Source: Halobellus captivus (GTDB taxonomy: Archaea; Halobacteriota; Halobacteria; Halobacteriales; Haloferacaceae). From it: DNA of 37,462 bases. Made by a program: the position numbers and the translations under genes. The notes beneath the pieces were generated by a model that was given only the letters and a program-made list of their open reading frames with translations, was not told the DNA's origin and made no database searches. The DNA is taken from the NCBI RefSeq assembly GCF_007655485.1, contig NZ_VJXQ01000003.1, positions 39,398 through 76,859 of the forward strand, written 5' to 3'. Shown in pieces: positions 30,427 through 37,462 of this stretch (position 1 is the stretch's first letter; each line of letters starts with the position of its first letter).

Positions 30427-32211
30427 TTAGATGAATTTCCGCACGGTCATATCCAGCGTGTCGAGGTCGAGAATAGGTGCGTATCCCACGTCGGGGTCGA
30501 TGTTGACGGATTTCTGGAAGTCGGTTTGAGACTGCCAGCAGCCCGAGTTCACTGCGAGGACGTCGTGGTACTTCCCCCACCCGAGCTTGTGCACGTGGCC
30601 GGTGTGGAACACGTCCGGGACTTGTTCCATCACGAGGTAGTCCTTCTCCTCCGGTGCGAGCCGCGTCTTCCCGCCGAACTGCGGCGCGACGTGTCGTTTC
30701 TTCAGGAGCTGGTACATCGCCTTATGCGGTTCGTCGTAGCTGGCTTTTCCGGCGGGTAGCTCCGCGATCACCTCGTCGAGCGAGACTCCGTGGTACATCA
30801 GTATCTTCACGCCCTCGACGGTGACGAGCGAGGGATTCCCCGTGATCCGGGCATCGTGGGCGGTCATTATCTCCCGCAACGTCTCGTTGAAACCGGGCTG
30901 CGGCTCCGCGAGTCGAACGGCGTCGTGGTTGCCCGGAATCATCAGAATTTCTATATCGCCGGGGACGTCCTTGAGGTGCTCTGAGAAGGCCTCGTACTGC
31001 TCGTAGATGTCGATGATATCGAGCTCTTCGTCCTGGTTCGGATAGACGCCGACGCCTTCGACCATATCGCCCGCGATGAGCAGATACTCCACGTGCTCGG
31101 CTTCGTCGGTGTGCAGCCAGTCGGCGAAGCGCCCCCACGCGTCGGCGACGAACTCTTGGCTCCCCACGTGGACGTCGGAGATGAGCGCCGCCTGGACGTG
31201 TCTGTCCGCGGTGTTCGGAGTGTACGTCCGCGGCACGTCCGGAAAGTACATCGAATCGACGAACATAATGCCCGCGTCGTCCGAGAGCGTCCCCTCGACG
31301 GCGATGCACTCGTCGAGCAGCAGTTCGTCGACGAGGTCGGCGAACTCGCGGTCTTTCATCACCAGACAGGGGAACGTCCCCGTGGTGTCTTCCAACTCGA
31401 CGAGCCAGTGGCCGCTTTTCGTCGAGCGGACGTCGTTAACGAGGCCGATCATCGCCGCGTCGGTCCCGCCGCTCATCGACTGGATGGCGTTCGCCGGGCG
31501 ATGATTCACGCGCCCGCGAAGCTGTTTTGAGAGCTTCTCGTAGCGGTCTCTGAACACCTTCACGAAGTCGCCATACTCGCCCGTACCGGTGCTCTGACCG
31601 GTCACGTCGCCCTCGACTTCCAGCGATCGAAGCGCCGGATCGGCGCTCCGGGACGCTGATCTGCTGTTCGCTGCGCCCACGGCGTCGATACCCGACGTAT
31701 CGCCGGTACCCGCTGTAATTCTATCACCGTTTTCCCCTGGAACCTCTTGTACTGATTCCTCGGGGGCTGTCTGTCGATTTAACTGCTCCTCTCCAGTGGA
31801 AACAAGGGGGTCTCCGCGGGCCGAAGACGGACGATCAGTATCGGTTGCTGATTCCGCGTCTGCCGCCTCCGCGTCGGCCGCTGCGGCTTCCGTCTCTCCC
31901 ACTTCTGCGTCCGTCGCTGCCGCGTCGGTCGCCTCTGCGCGCTCTCTTCTCTCTGCCTCCTCTCCCGCGTCTACTAGCTCACCTGCGCCCGGTGGGTTCT
32001 GCCCGTCGACCGCCGACCGCGACGCGGCGAGCGCGTCTCGGACGTCCGCGGCCGTGATTCGAAGCGTGTCGTCGTCGACGTGCTCGACGACAGCCTCGAG
32101 CGCTCTCCCCGGGGCGTCGGTGCTCGCGATGAGCGTCACAGCCTCCTGTTCGGCGTTGTATCCGCGCGCGGTGAGTTCGTGTACGATCCGAACCGGCGTC
32201 TCCAGAGGCAC
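30427..32211 (-). CDS. polD1: DNA polymerase D small subunit DP1
   Basis: A 594-residue small subunit of the archaeal replicative polymerase PolD, with a 3'-5' proofreading exonuclease. The N-terminal part starts VPLETPVRIVHELTARGYNA and is followed by a long disordered linker (about residues 75-220, rich in A, D, E, T). An OB-fold comes next (GLVNDVRSTKSGHWLVELED). The calcineurin-like phosphoesterase domain has ISDVHVGSQEF, GDMVEGVGVYPNQ, MIPGNHDAVR, MYHGVSLDEV and HTGHVHKLGWG, all metal ligands intact. GTG at 32211 is chosen; upstream residues in the frame are arginine-rich noise. The linker coding sequence carries an origin-box-like 20-mer (31791-31810). The DP2 subunit is not in this window. 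Confidence 0.94.
   Translation of the reverse strand: MPLETPVRIVHELTARGYNAEQEAVTLIASTDAPGRALEAVVEHVDDDTLRITAADVRDALAASRSAVDGQNPPGAGELVDAGEEAERRERAEATDAAATDAEVGETEAAAADAEAADAESATDTDRPSSARGDPLVSTGEEQLNRQTAPEESVQEVPGENGDRITAGTGDTSGIDAVGAANSRSASRSADPALRSLEVEGDVTGQSTGTGEYGDFVKVFRDRYEKLSKQLRGRVNHRPANAIQSMSGGTDAAMIGLVNDVRSTKSGHWLVELEDTTGTFPCLVMKDREFADLVDELLLDECIAVEGTLSDDAGIMFVDSMYFPDVPRTYTPNTADRHVQAALISDVHVGSQEFVADAWGRFADWLHTDEAEHVEYLLIAGDMVEGVGVYPNQDEELDIIDIYEQYEAFSEHLKDVPGDIEILMIPGNHDAVRLAEPQPGFNETLREIMTAHDARITGNPSLVTVEGVKILMYHGVSLDEVIAELPAGKASYDEPHKAMYQLLKKRHVAPQFGGKTRLAPEEKDYLVMEQVPDVFHTGHVHKLGWGKYHDVLAVNSGCWQSQTDFQKSVNIDPDVGYAPILDLDTLDMTVRKFI
31791..31810 (+). repeat. Origin-box-like 20-mer inside the polD1 linker
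   Basis: CTCCAGTGGAAACAAGGGGG matches the oriC core TTCCACTCGAAACAAAGGGG at 16 of 20 positions. It also closely resembles origin boxes of other haloarchaea, where TCCAGTGGAAAC is common. It lies in minus-strand codons for PLVSTG within the disordered DP1 linker. Confidence 0.6.
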
Positions 32212-32348
32212 ACCGGCCGAACGGGGTAACGGAAGAAAAGCGTACTGACCGAGGCCGTCCCGGGACCCCGACGGAACGAGGCCATTCCGAGACTCCGCAG
32301 CGGTCGTGGTCAGAAGGTTGAAACGCGGCGGCGCAGAAACTCCGGTAG

Positions 32349-33224
32349 ATGACGGACGAAGAGGGGAACACGCCCGATCGTCCGGACGACGCCGACGACG
32401 CGGCTCCGTCCGGTCGCGGGGACGTCGCCGACGAGGGGGCCCGGAGCGCAGACACGGACGGGCCAACCGAGGCACCGCAGCCCGAACACGACCGCGGACC
32501 GGATTCGGGCGACGACGACCGTATCCCCGTCGGCGTCGCCGAATCGCGTCGGAAATCCGAGGGCCGTCCCCGACCGCGACCCGGAACCCGAGCCGCCGAT
32601 CCGAACCAGAACATCGTCACGCGCTTTCGGACTGCCCAGAGCGGGCCGCTGTTGTTCATTCGCGAGACGCTCTACAGCGCGCTCGCGGTCGCCGCTGTCG
32701 GCTTTCTTCTCTTTGCGATCAGCGGCGTCTGGCCGCCGATGGTCGCCGTCGAGAGCGGCAGTATGGAGCCGGAGATGTACCGCGGCGATCTCATTTTCGT
32801 CACCGAGGAACACCGCTTCACGCCGGACTACGCCTACGAGGATACCGGCGTCGTGACGATCGACATCGGCACCGAAGAAGGATACCGAAGCTTCGGCGGC
32901 AACGGATCGGTCATCATCTATGACCCGCCCACTCGCGTCGGATCGCCGATTATCCACCGCGCGCACTTCTACGTCGAAGAGGGCGAGAACTGGTACGACC
33001 GCGCGGATCCCGCGTATATGAACGCGGACGACTGCGATCAACTCCGGAACTGCCCGGCCCCGCACTCGGGGTTCATCACGAAAGGAGACGCCAACGGGCA
33101 GTACGACCAGGCGACCGACATCGCCGGCCCCGTTCGACCCGAGTGGATCCGCGGCAGCGCCCGCCTCCGGATCCCGTACCTCGGCCACATTCGACTCGAA
33201 CTGGCCGGACTCGTAGCCGGGTAA
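32349..33224 (+). CDS. sec11: Signal peptidase I, archaeal/ER type
   Basis: A 291-residue membrane protease that removes Sec signal peptides. Residues 1-95 are an unusually long acidic cytoplasmic extension. A transmembrane helix follows (SALAVAAVGFLLFAISGVW, about 110-128), then the catalytic serine S138 in VESGSMEPEMYRGDLIFV and H203 in SPIIHRAHFYV. Using His instead of Lys as general base marks the S26B (Sec11) type. The late GDANGQYDQ segment matches the conserved GDNN-like box. A hydrophobic C-terminal stretch (IRLELAGLVAG) is short. It is divergent from polD1 with 137 bp between; no clear TATA is seen there. Confidence 0.93.
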   Translation: MTDEEGNTPDRPDDADDAAPSGRGDVADEGARSADTDGPTEAPQPEHDRGPDSGDDDRIPVGVAESRRKSEGRPRPRPGTRAADPNQNIVTRFRTAQSGPLLFIRETLYSALAVAAVGFLLFAISGVWPPMVAVESGSMEPEMYRGDLIFVTEEHRFTPDYAYEDTGVVTIDIGTEEGYRSFGGNGSVIIYDPPTRVGSPIIHRAHFYVEEGENWYDRADPAYMNADDCDQLRNCPAPHSGFITKGDANGQYDQATDIAGPVRPEWIRGSARLRIPYLGHIRLELAGLVAG

Positions 33225-33230
33225 CGGACG

Positions 33231-33902
33231 TTATTCGAGTTCGTCGAGTGCGGCCGCGGCCTCTCGTGCCGCGGCGAGGTGATCCTTCGCGCGCCGCGGA
33301 TCGTCTGTCTCCTCGGCGAGTCGAGCGTGCTGCGTCAGTGCCCGAAGAAGCGCCTCTCTGGCCTCGTTGTCGGATCCTGCAGATGTCTGGCGGCTGTCGG
33401 TCGATGCGGCTCCCGCCGCCCCTATCGGTGACACCGTTTCGCCATCCGTCGGCGACGCGCCTTCACCGCCCACCGCCGCCGCCGTCTCTCGACCCGTCGC
33501 CGACGCTCGCTCTCCGTTCCCGCTCTCGGCCCCGGGCCTCGCCGCCGACGCTCCGGGTTCGGCACGGCCCGATTCTGCGGCCTCAACGGTGGGTCCGCCT
33601 TCGTCTTTTGCAGCCCGCTCATTCGTCGCGGGCTGGTGGTCGGCGCTCGCTTGGCCCTCTTGCCCGCCAGCACGTGCCTGTCCGTCCGCCCCTCCTCCCG
33701 TCGTGCGCTGGCAACTCGGGCAGAACTCCTGGCCCTGATAGCGGAAGATCGGCGCGCCGCAGTCATCGCAGTGGCGATTGGTCATCGTCGCGCCCTTCAA
33801 CAGCAGTTCGCTCATCTGCTGGGTCTCTTTGCGCCGCTCCTCGTCCTGTTCGTACTTTTCGCGCAGTCGCTTTCGCTCCGCTTCCTCGTCGAAGTCGCTC
33901 AC
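33231..33902 (-). CDS. SSSCA1/p27-type zinc-ribbon protein
   Basis: A 223-residue protein of the Sjogren/scleroderma autoantigen 1 family, widespread in archaea and of unknown role. A charged N-terminal helix (MSDFDEEAERKRLREKYEQD) is followed by SELLLKGATMTNRHC, and a zinc ribbon with C45, C48, C61 and C64 (CDDCGAPIFRYQGQEFCPSC). About 110 residues of Ala/Gly/Glu/Thr-rich disordered linker come next, then a C-terminal helical hairpin (ALLRALTQHARLAEETDDPR). The GTG at 33902 starts the conserved MSDFDEEAE; the longer in-frame ATG at 33971 adds Arg-rich residues. It is 88 bp downstream of the DedA gene in the same direction. Confidence 0.87.
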   Translation of the reverse strand: MSDFDEEAERKRLREKYEQDEERRKETQQMSELLLKGATMTNRHCDDCGAPIFRYQGQEFCPSCQRTTGGGADGQARAGGQEGQASADHQPATNERAAKDEGGPTVEAAESGRAEPGASAARPGAESGNGERASATGRETAAAVGGEGASPTDGETVSPIGAAGAASTDSRQTSAGSDNEAREALLRALTQHARLAEETDDPRRAKDHLAAAREAAAALDELE

Positions 33903-33990
33903 GTGTCTCTCGCACGCGACGAACCTCGAAAAACCCTCCGCCAGCCCGTCGGGACGACGCCCCGCTCTCACACCGGCTTTTCGTCGCTCT

Positions 33991-34515
33991 TCACAGCAGC
34001 GTTCCCGCGTACAGGTACAAGCTCGCGAGCGCGACCTCGAAGAGCAGCGTACCGACGGCCGACAGCGCGATAAACTGCCGGTCGTCCATCTCCGCGAATC
34101 CCGCGGGCACGGTGAGCATTCCGCGGGTGAACAGTAGCGCGTTGCTCACCGGGACGACGACCGGACCCCACTTCTCGAACCAGCCGTCGAATCGGTCGAG
34201 TTTCGATTCGCTGATGCGGAACCACGATTTCTGGAGGAGATACTCGCGACCGCCGCGTTGGGCCACCTTGAACAGCGCGTACTGGCCGAGCGTGGCTCCG
34301 AGCACGGCGACGGCGAGAACGGGAATGAGAGCATCGCCACCCAAAAGCAGCAGCGAACCGGGGACGATGAGCTCGCTCGGCATAAAGTACATCAGCATCG
34401 CGCCTTCGAGCACGAAGACGCCGAAGAGCGCGACGTACGCCCACTCGGACTCGAGGAGTGCCGTGAGTTGCGGCGGCATCGCGTCGAGTTGGAGGACCAA
34501 CTGGGGCACCTGCAT
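33991..34515 (-). CDS. DedA/VTT-family membrane protein
   Basis: A 174-residue member of the DedA (SNARE-associated, VTT) family, implicated elsewhere in lipid flipping and membrane homeostasis. Hallmarks are the re-entrant loop FMPSELIVPGSLLLLGGD, the GATLGQYALFKVAQRGG segment, and the second half with FEKWGPVVVPVSNALLFTRGMLTVPAGFAEMD containing the conserved R and G. Four hydrophobic stretches are visible. The start is ATG 34515; an internal ATG at 34479 is possible. Substrate and direction of transport are unknown. Confidence 0.9.
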   Translation of the reverse strand: MQVPQLVLQLDAMPPQLTALLESEWAYVALFGVFVLEGAMLMYFMPSELIVPGSLLLLGGDALIPVLAVAVLGATLGQYALFKVAQRGGREYLLQKSWFRISESKLDRFDGWFEKWGPVVVPVSNALLFTRGMLTVPAGFAEMDDRQFIALSAVGTLLFEVALASLYLYAGTLL

Positions 34516-34665
34516 CGTTCGTATCTACTCGGGATCGTCACAAACGTATTTCGTTCCGGGTCCACGGCGGCGGGTGTCAGTGGGACTCCGATGCCCGTGG
34601 CGACGCTGATGGACGTCGGCGGCGACTCCGATGCGATTTTTTCCACCGGCCGCGAAGCGTCGGTT

Positions 34666-35646
34666 ATGAACCTCACCGACCGGCCGCGACGGCTCCGACG
34701 GGACGGCGTCAGGTCGCTCGTCAGCGAGACGAAACTGGACGCTCACGACCTTGTCGCCCCGATATTCGTGGACGCGACGACCGACGAGCGCGTCGCGATC
34801 GGGTCGATGCCGGGCCAGGAGCGCGTCCCCGTCGACGATGCGGTCGACCGCGTCGAGGAAGTGCTGGAGACGGGCGTCGAAGCGGTGATGGTCTTCGGGA
34901 TTCCTGAATCGAAAGACGAGCGTGGGTCTCGCGCGTGGGCGCAAGACGGAATTGTGCAGGAGGCGGTCCGCCGGATCACCGCCGAAACCGACGCCTACGT
35001 GATCACCGACGTCTGCCTCTGTGAGTACACCGACCACGGCCACTGTGGCGTGCTCGAATCCGACGCGGCCGAGAGTCCGACGCTCACCGTCCGGAACGAC
35101 GCCACGCTCGAACTGCTCGCGAAGACCGCCGTCTCGCACGCCGATGCTGGCGCGGATATGATCGCGCCGAGTTCGATGACCGACGGGATGGTGGGCGCGA
35201 TCCGCGATGCACTCGACGGGGCGGGCCACGAGTCCGTTCCGATTATGTCCTACGCCGCGAAGTACGAGAGCGCGTTCTACGGCCCCTTCCGCGATGCCGC
35301 CGACGGCGCGCCCGCGTTCGGAGACCGCCGACACTACCAGATGGATCCGGCCAACGGGCGGGAAGCGATCCGCGAAGTCGCACTCGACGTCGAACAGGGC
35401 GCGGACGTCCTGATGGTCAAACCCGCGCTCGCGTACCTCGACGTCGTGCGCTCGGTCCGCGAGGAGTTCGACCATCCGGTCGCCGCGTACAACGTCTCCG
35501 GCGAGTACGCGATGCTGCACGCCGCCGCCGAGAAGGGATGGCTCGACCTCGACGAGGCGGCCCACGAATCGCTCCTCGCGATGAAACGCGCGGGTGCGGA
35601 CCTCATAATCACGTACTTCGCCGAAGACCTCGCTCGTCGGCTCTGA
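34666..35646 (+). CDS. hemB: Porphobilinogen synthase (ALA dehydratase)
   Basis: A 326-residue enzyme condensing two 5-aminolevulinates to porphobilinogen in tetrapyrrole synthesis; the nitrite reductase here needs siroheme from the same pathway. The zinc site is C117, C119 and C127 (VCLCEYTDHGHC). The Schiff-base lysines are K199 (YAAKYESAFYGPFRD) and K252 (LMVKPALAYLD). The C-terminal GADLIITYFAEDLARRL is typical. The ATG at 34666 gives the family N-terminus MNLTDRPRRLRRDG; a T-rich gattttttcc 24-33 bp upstream can serve as TATA. Longer readings from 34258 run into the divergent dedA gene. Confidence 0.96.
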   Translation: MNLTDRPRRLRRDGVRSLVSETKLDAHDLVAPIFVDATTDERVAIGSMPGQERVPVDDAVDRVEEVLETGVEAVMVFGIPESKDERGSRAWAQDGIVQEAVRRITAETDAYVITDVCLCEYTDHGHCGVLESDAAESPTLTVRNDATLELLAKTAVSHADAGADMIAPSSMTDGMVGAIRDALDGAGHESVPIMSYAAKYESAFYGPFRDAADGAPAFGDRRHYQMDPANGREAIREVALDVEQGADVLMVKPALAYLDVVRSVREEFDHPVAAYNVSGEYAMLHAAAEKGWLDLDEAAHESLLAMKRAGADLIITYFAEDLARRL

Positions 35647-36036
35647 ATCATTGGTGACGGCGCAGTCCTGTCAGTGATCGCTCCTCGACTGCTCCTCTAC
35701 TTCTCCGTCGCCCGTCCTCTACTGCTCTTCTACTTCTCCGCGACTTCACAGAGACCCGGTGCGCGCGGCGTCAAACACGTAGTCTGGCAGCAATTGCCTG
35801 AACGTTTGTCCAATAATTCATACCATATTACAGATGATATCGAAATAACTGAACCTTATTCACCTTATATTATTACCCAAATCATACGAATGTCTGAATA
35901 GGGATAGGTATTTTAGACATATTCAACTCCAATCTTTATATATTGCCTCTCCTTGAGGAACTCTCGTGATTCAATCAACGAAACACTGCCTATTTGTTGT
36001 ATCAGTAGACAAACGTTCGACTGATGGGGTGGCGAA
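35647..36036. promoter_or_regulatory. Regulatory interval between hemB and amt
   Basis: 390 bp without a gene. The first part has a direct repeat (actgctcYtctacttctccg at 35688-35707 and 35721-35740, period 33). From about 35810 the sequence turns AT-rich. It holds an imperfect inverted repeat (ATGTCT 35890-35895 with AGACAT 35915-35920), then the block ttcaactcc-aatctttata-ta-ttg at 35922-35945, shared with the nasD promoter. The predicted transcription start is near 35965, leaving a leader of about 70 nt that ends in a GGGGTGG Shine-Dalgarno-like site before the ATG at 36037. Confidence 0.6.
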
Positions 36037-37428
36037 ATGATCACGCCCTTACAGGTTGATCCGACCACTGTCGCCAACGGGATCAACAACGTGTGGGTCC
36101 TCGTCGTCACGTTCCTGATCTTCTTCATGCAACCGGGCTTCGCCCTGCTCGAATCCGGGCAGGTCCGCGCGAAGAACGTCGGCAACGTGCTGATGAAGAA
36201 TATGACCGACTGGATCCTCGGGACGCTCGTGTACTTCATCGTCGGCGCGGCCGTCGCGGTGATGATCGGCGGTCTCACCTCCGGTGGCGACATCGCCGGT
36301 GCCTTCGGTCACATCGGCGACTCGAACGCGTGGATCGGATGGCTCTTCGGCGCGGTGTTCGCAATGACGGCCGCGACGATCGTTTCGGGTGCCGTCGCCG
36401 AGCGGATGAACTTCGACGCGTACGTCCTGTTCACCGTCGTGATGGTGGCGCTGATCTACCCGGTCGTCGTCGGCTTCACGTGGTCGGGTGGGCTCCTCGC
36501 CAGTTCCGGCTTCATCGGCGGCGCGCTCGGCGCTGGCTACCTCGACTTCGCCGGTGCGACCGTCGTCCACATGTGCGGCGGCATCGCCGGATTAGTCGCG
36601 GCCAAGATGGTTGGAGCGCGTAAGGGTCGCTACGACGCGAACGGCAACAGTCAGCCGATTCCGGGCCACTCGATGCTGCTCGCGGTGCTGGGAACGTTCA
36701 TCCTGGCGTTCGGCTGGTACGGCTTCAACGTCGGCACGCAGGCGACGATTCTCGCCGTCGCCGCCGACGGCACGCTCACGTTTATGGGCTCGGCGCTCGG
36801 TCGCGTCGCGCTCGTAACGACGCTCGGAATGGCGGCTGGCGGTGCGATGGCGATGCTCACTTCCGCGCGCTACCAGGGCAAACCGGATCCGCTCTGGACC
36901 GCGAACGGCATCCTCGCCGGGCTCGTGGCGGTCACGGGTGCGGTGCCGCACGTCACCTGGTGGGGCGGCGCGCTCCTCGGTGGCCTGGGCGGCTTCCTCG
37001 TGCTCCCCGCCTTCCACTTCACCGTCGATAGGCTGAAGATCGACGACGTCTGCGGCGTCTTCGCCGTTCACGGCGTCGCGGGCGCGGTCGGTACGGCGCT
37101 GATCCCGATCTTCGCGGTCGGCGGATTCGCGCTCAACCAGTTCGTGCTGCAGATCGTCGGCGTCGGCGTCATCGCCCTCTGGACGATCGTCGCCTCGGCG
37201 ATCGTCCTCGCGGTGATCGATGCGCTCGTCGGCCTCCGCGTGACCGAAGCAGAGGAGACTGAAGGGCTCGACGAGGGCGAACACGGCGTCTCAGTCTACC
37301 CCGAGTTCGTGCCGAACGAGAGCCGCGACGGCACTGTCGCGGCCGACGGCGGCGAGCTTCGCACCGATGGCGGTAGCGTGCTCGCTGACACGACCGCCGC
37401 GGACGCGGAGGTGAACGTCGATGAGTGA
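36037..37428 (+). CDS. amt: Ammonium transporter Amt
   Basis: A 463-residue ammonium channel with eleven predicted helices. Family landmarks are FFMQPGFALLESGQVRAKN, the SGAVAERMNFDAY segment, and the twin pore histidines in VVHMCGGIAGLVAA and FAVHGVAGAVGTAL. GWYGFNVGTQ and the C-terminal ALVGLRVTEAEETEGLDEGEH (the GlnK-interacting tail) are also present. About 45 extra acidic residues extend the tail. The gene overlaps glnK by 8 bp. Its promoter shares a block with nasD, so expression is probably raised under nitrogen limitation, which is inference. Confidence 0.95.
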   Translation: MITPLQVDPTTVANGINNVWVLVVTFLIFFMQPGFALLESGQVRAKNVGNVLMKNMTDWILGTLVYFIVGAAVAVMIGGLTSGGDIAGAFGHIGDSNAWIGWLFGAVFAMTAATIVSGAVAERMNFDAYVLFTVVMVALIYPVVVGFTWSGGLLASSGFIGGALGAGYLDFAGATVVHMCGGIAGLVAAKMVGARKGRYDANGNSQPIPGHSMLLAVLGTFILAFGWYGFNVGTQATILAVAADGTLTFMGSALGRVALVTTLGMAAGGAMAMLTSARYQGKPDPLWTANGILAGLVAVTGAVPHVTWWGGALLGGLGGFLVLPAFHFTVDRLKIDDVCGVFAVHGVAGAVGTALIPIFAVGGFALNQFVLQIVGVGVIALWTIVASAIVLAVIDALVGLRVTEAEETEGLDEGEHGVSVYPEFVPNESRDGTVAADGGELRTDGGSVLADTTAADAEVNVDE

Positions 37429-37462
37429 ATCCGACACGCCGATCAAGATGGTGATGGCCTAC
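37421..37462 (+). CDS. glnK: P-II nitrogen regulatory protein GlnK (5' end only)
   Basis: Only 14 codons (MSESDTPIKMVMAY) are in the window. The ATG overlaps the amt stop by 8 bp, and IKMVMAY fits the first strand of P-II proteins. The amt-glnK pairing is near universal; GlnK blocks Amt when nitrogen is ample. Identification leans on context. Confidence 0.8.
   Translation, partial: MSESDTPIKMVMAY

Overview
The window is chromosomal DNA of a haloarchaeon (class Halobacteria). The evidence is high GC, very acidic proteins, twin-arginine lipoprotein export, leaderless TATA-driven genes and archaea-only genes (Orc1/Cdc6, PolD small subunit, Hef, Hel308, Cgi121, PurO). The genus cannot be fixed from sequence alone; a Haloferax/Halorubrum-type relative fits. 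No CRISPR array, insertion sequence, prophage or rRNA is visible.

Left end (1-4.5 kb): the main replication origin. A leftward orc1/cdc6 gene (its 3' end lies outside the window) and the rightward origin-associated genes oapA-oapB-oapC diverge from an intergenic region. That region holds an AT-rich unwinding segment between two identical 27-bp origin recognition boxes in inverted orientation. The layout matches haloarchaeal oriC1.

4.3-12.8 kb: a 29-residue membrane peptide, two unrecognised or weakly recognised haloarchaeal proteins, a DUF2391-type membrane protein, a methyltransferase, a leftward thiamine-type ABC importer operon (ThiB-ThiP-ThiQ) and an AI-2E/PerM-family membrane protein. 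12.9-19.7 kb: information processing, with Hef, a small FG-rich protein, a three-cysteine ferredoxin, Hel308, the KEOPS subunit Cgi121 and a tRNA-Gln(CUG).

19.8-26.8 kb: a CPBP membrane protease and then assimilatory nitrate reduction (nitrite reductase, nitrate reductase, NarK-type transporter). 26.9-35.6 kb: housekeeping genes (PurO, phosphoesterase, aspartokinase, GNAT-like protein, PolD small subunit DP1, signal peptidase, zinc-ribbon protein, DedA, HemB). Right end: amt and the start of glnK, a second nitrogen locus. nasD and amt share a promoter block, which suggests joint nitrogen control.

The most interesting unexplained signals are: (1) origin-box-like 20-mers far from the origin, two of them inside coding sequence at disordered protein linkers; (2) the shared nasD/amt promoter block and the similar amt/narK translation-initiation regions; (3) degenerate tandem repeats that begin at stop codons of several genes and put TGA in all three frames. 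No wholly new multi-gene system was found.
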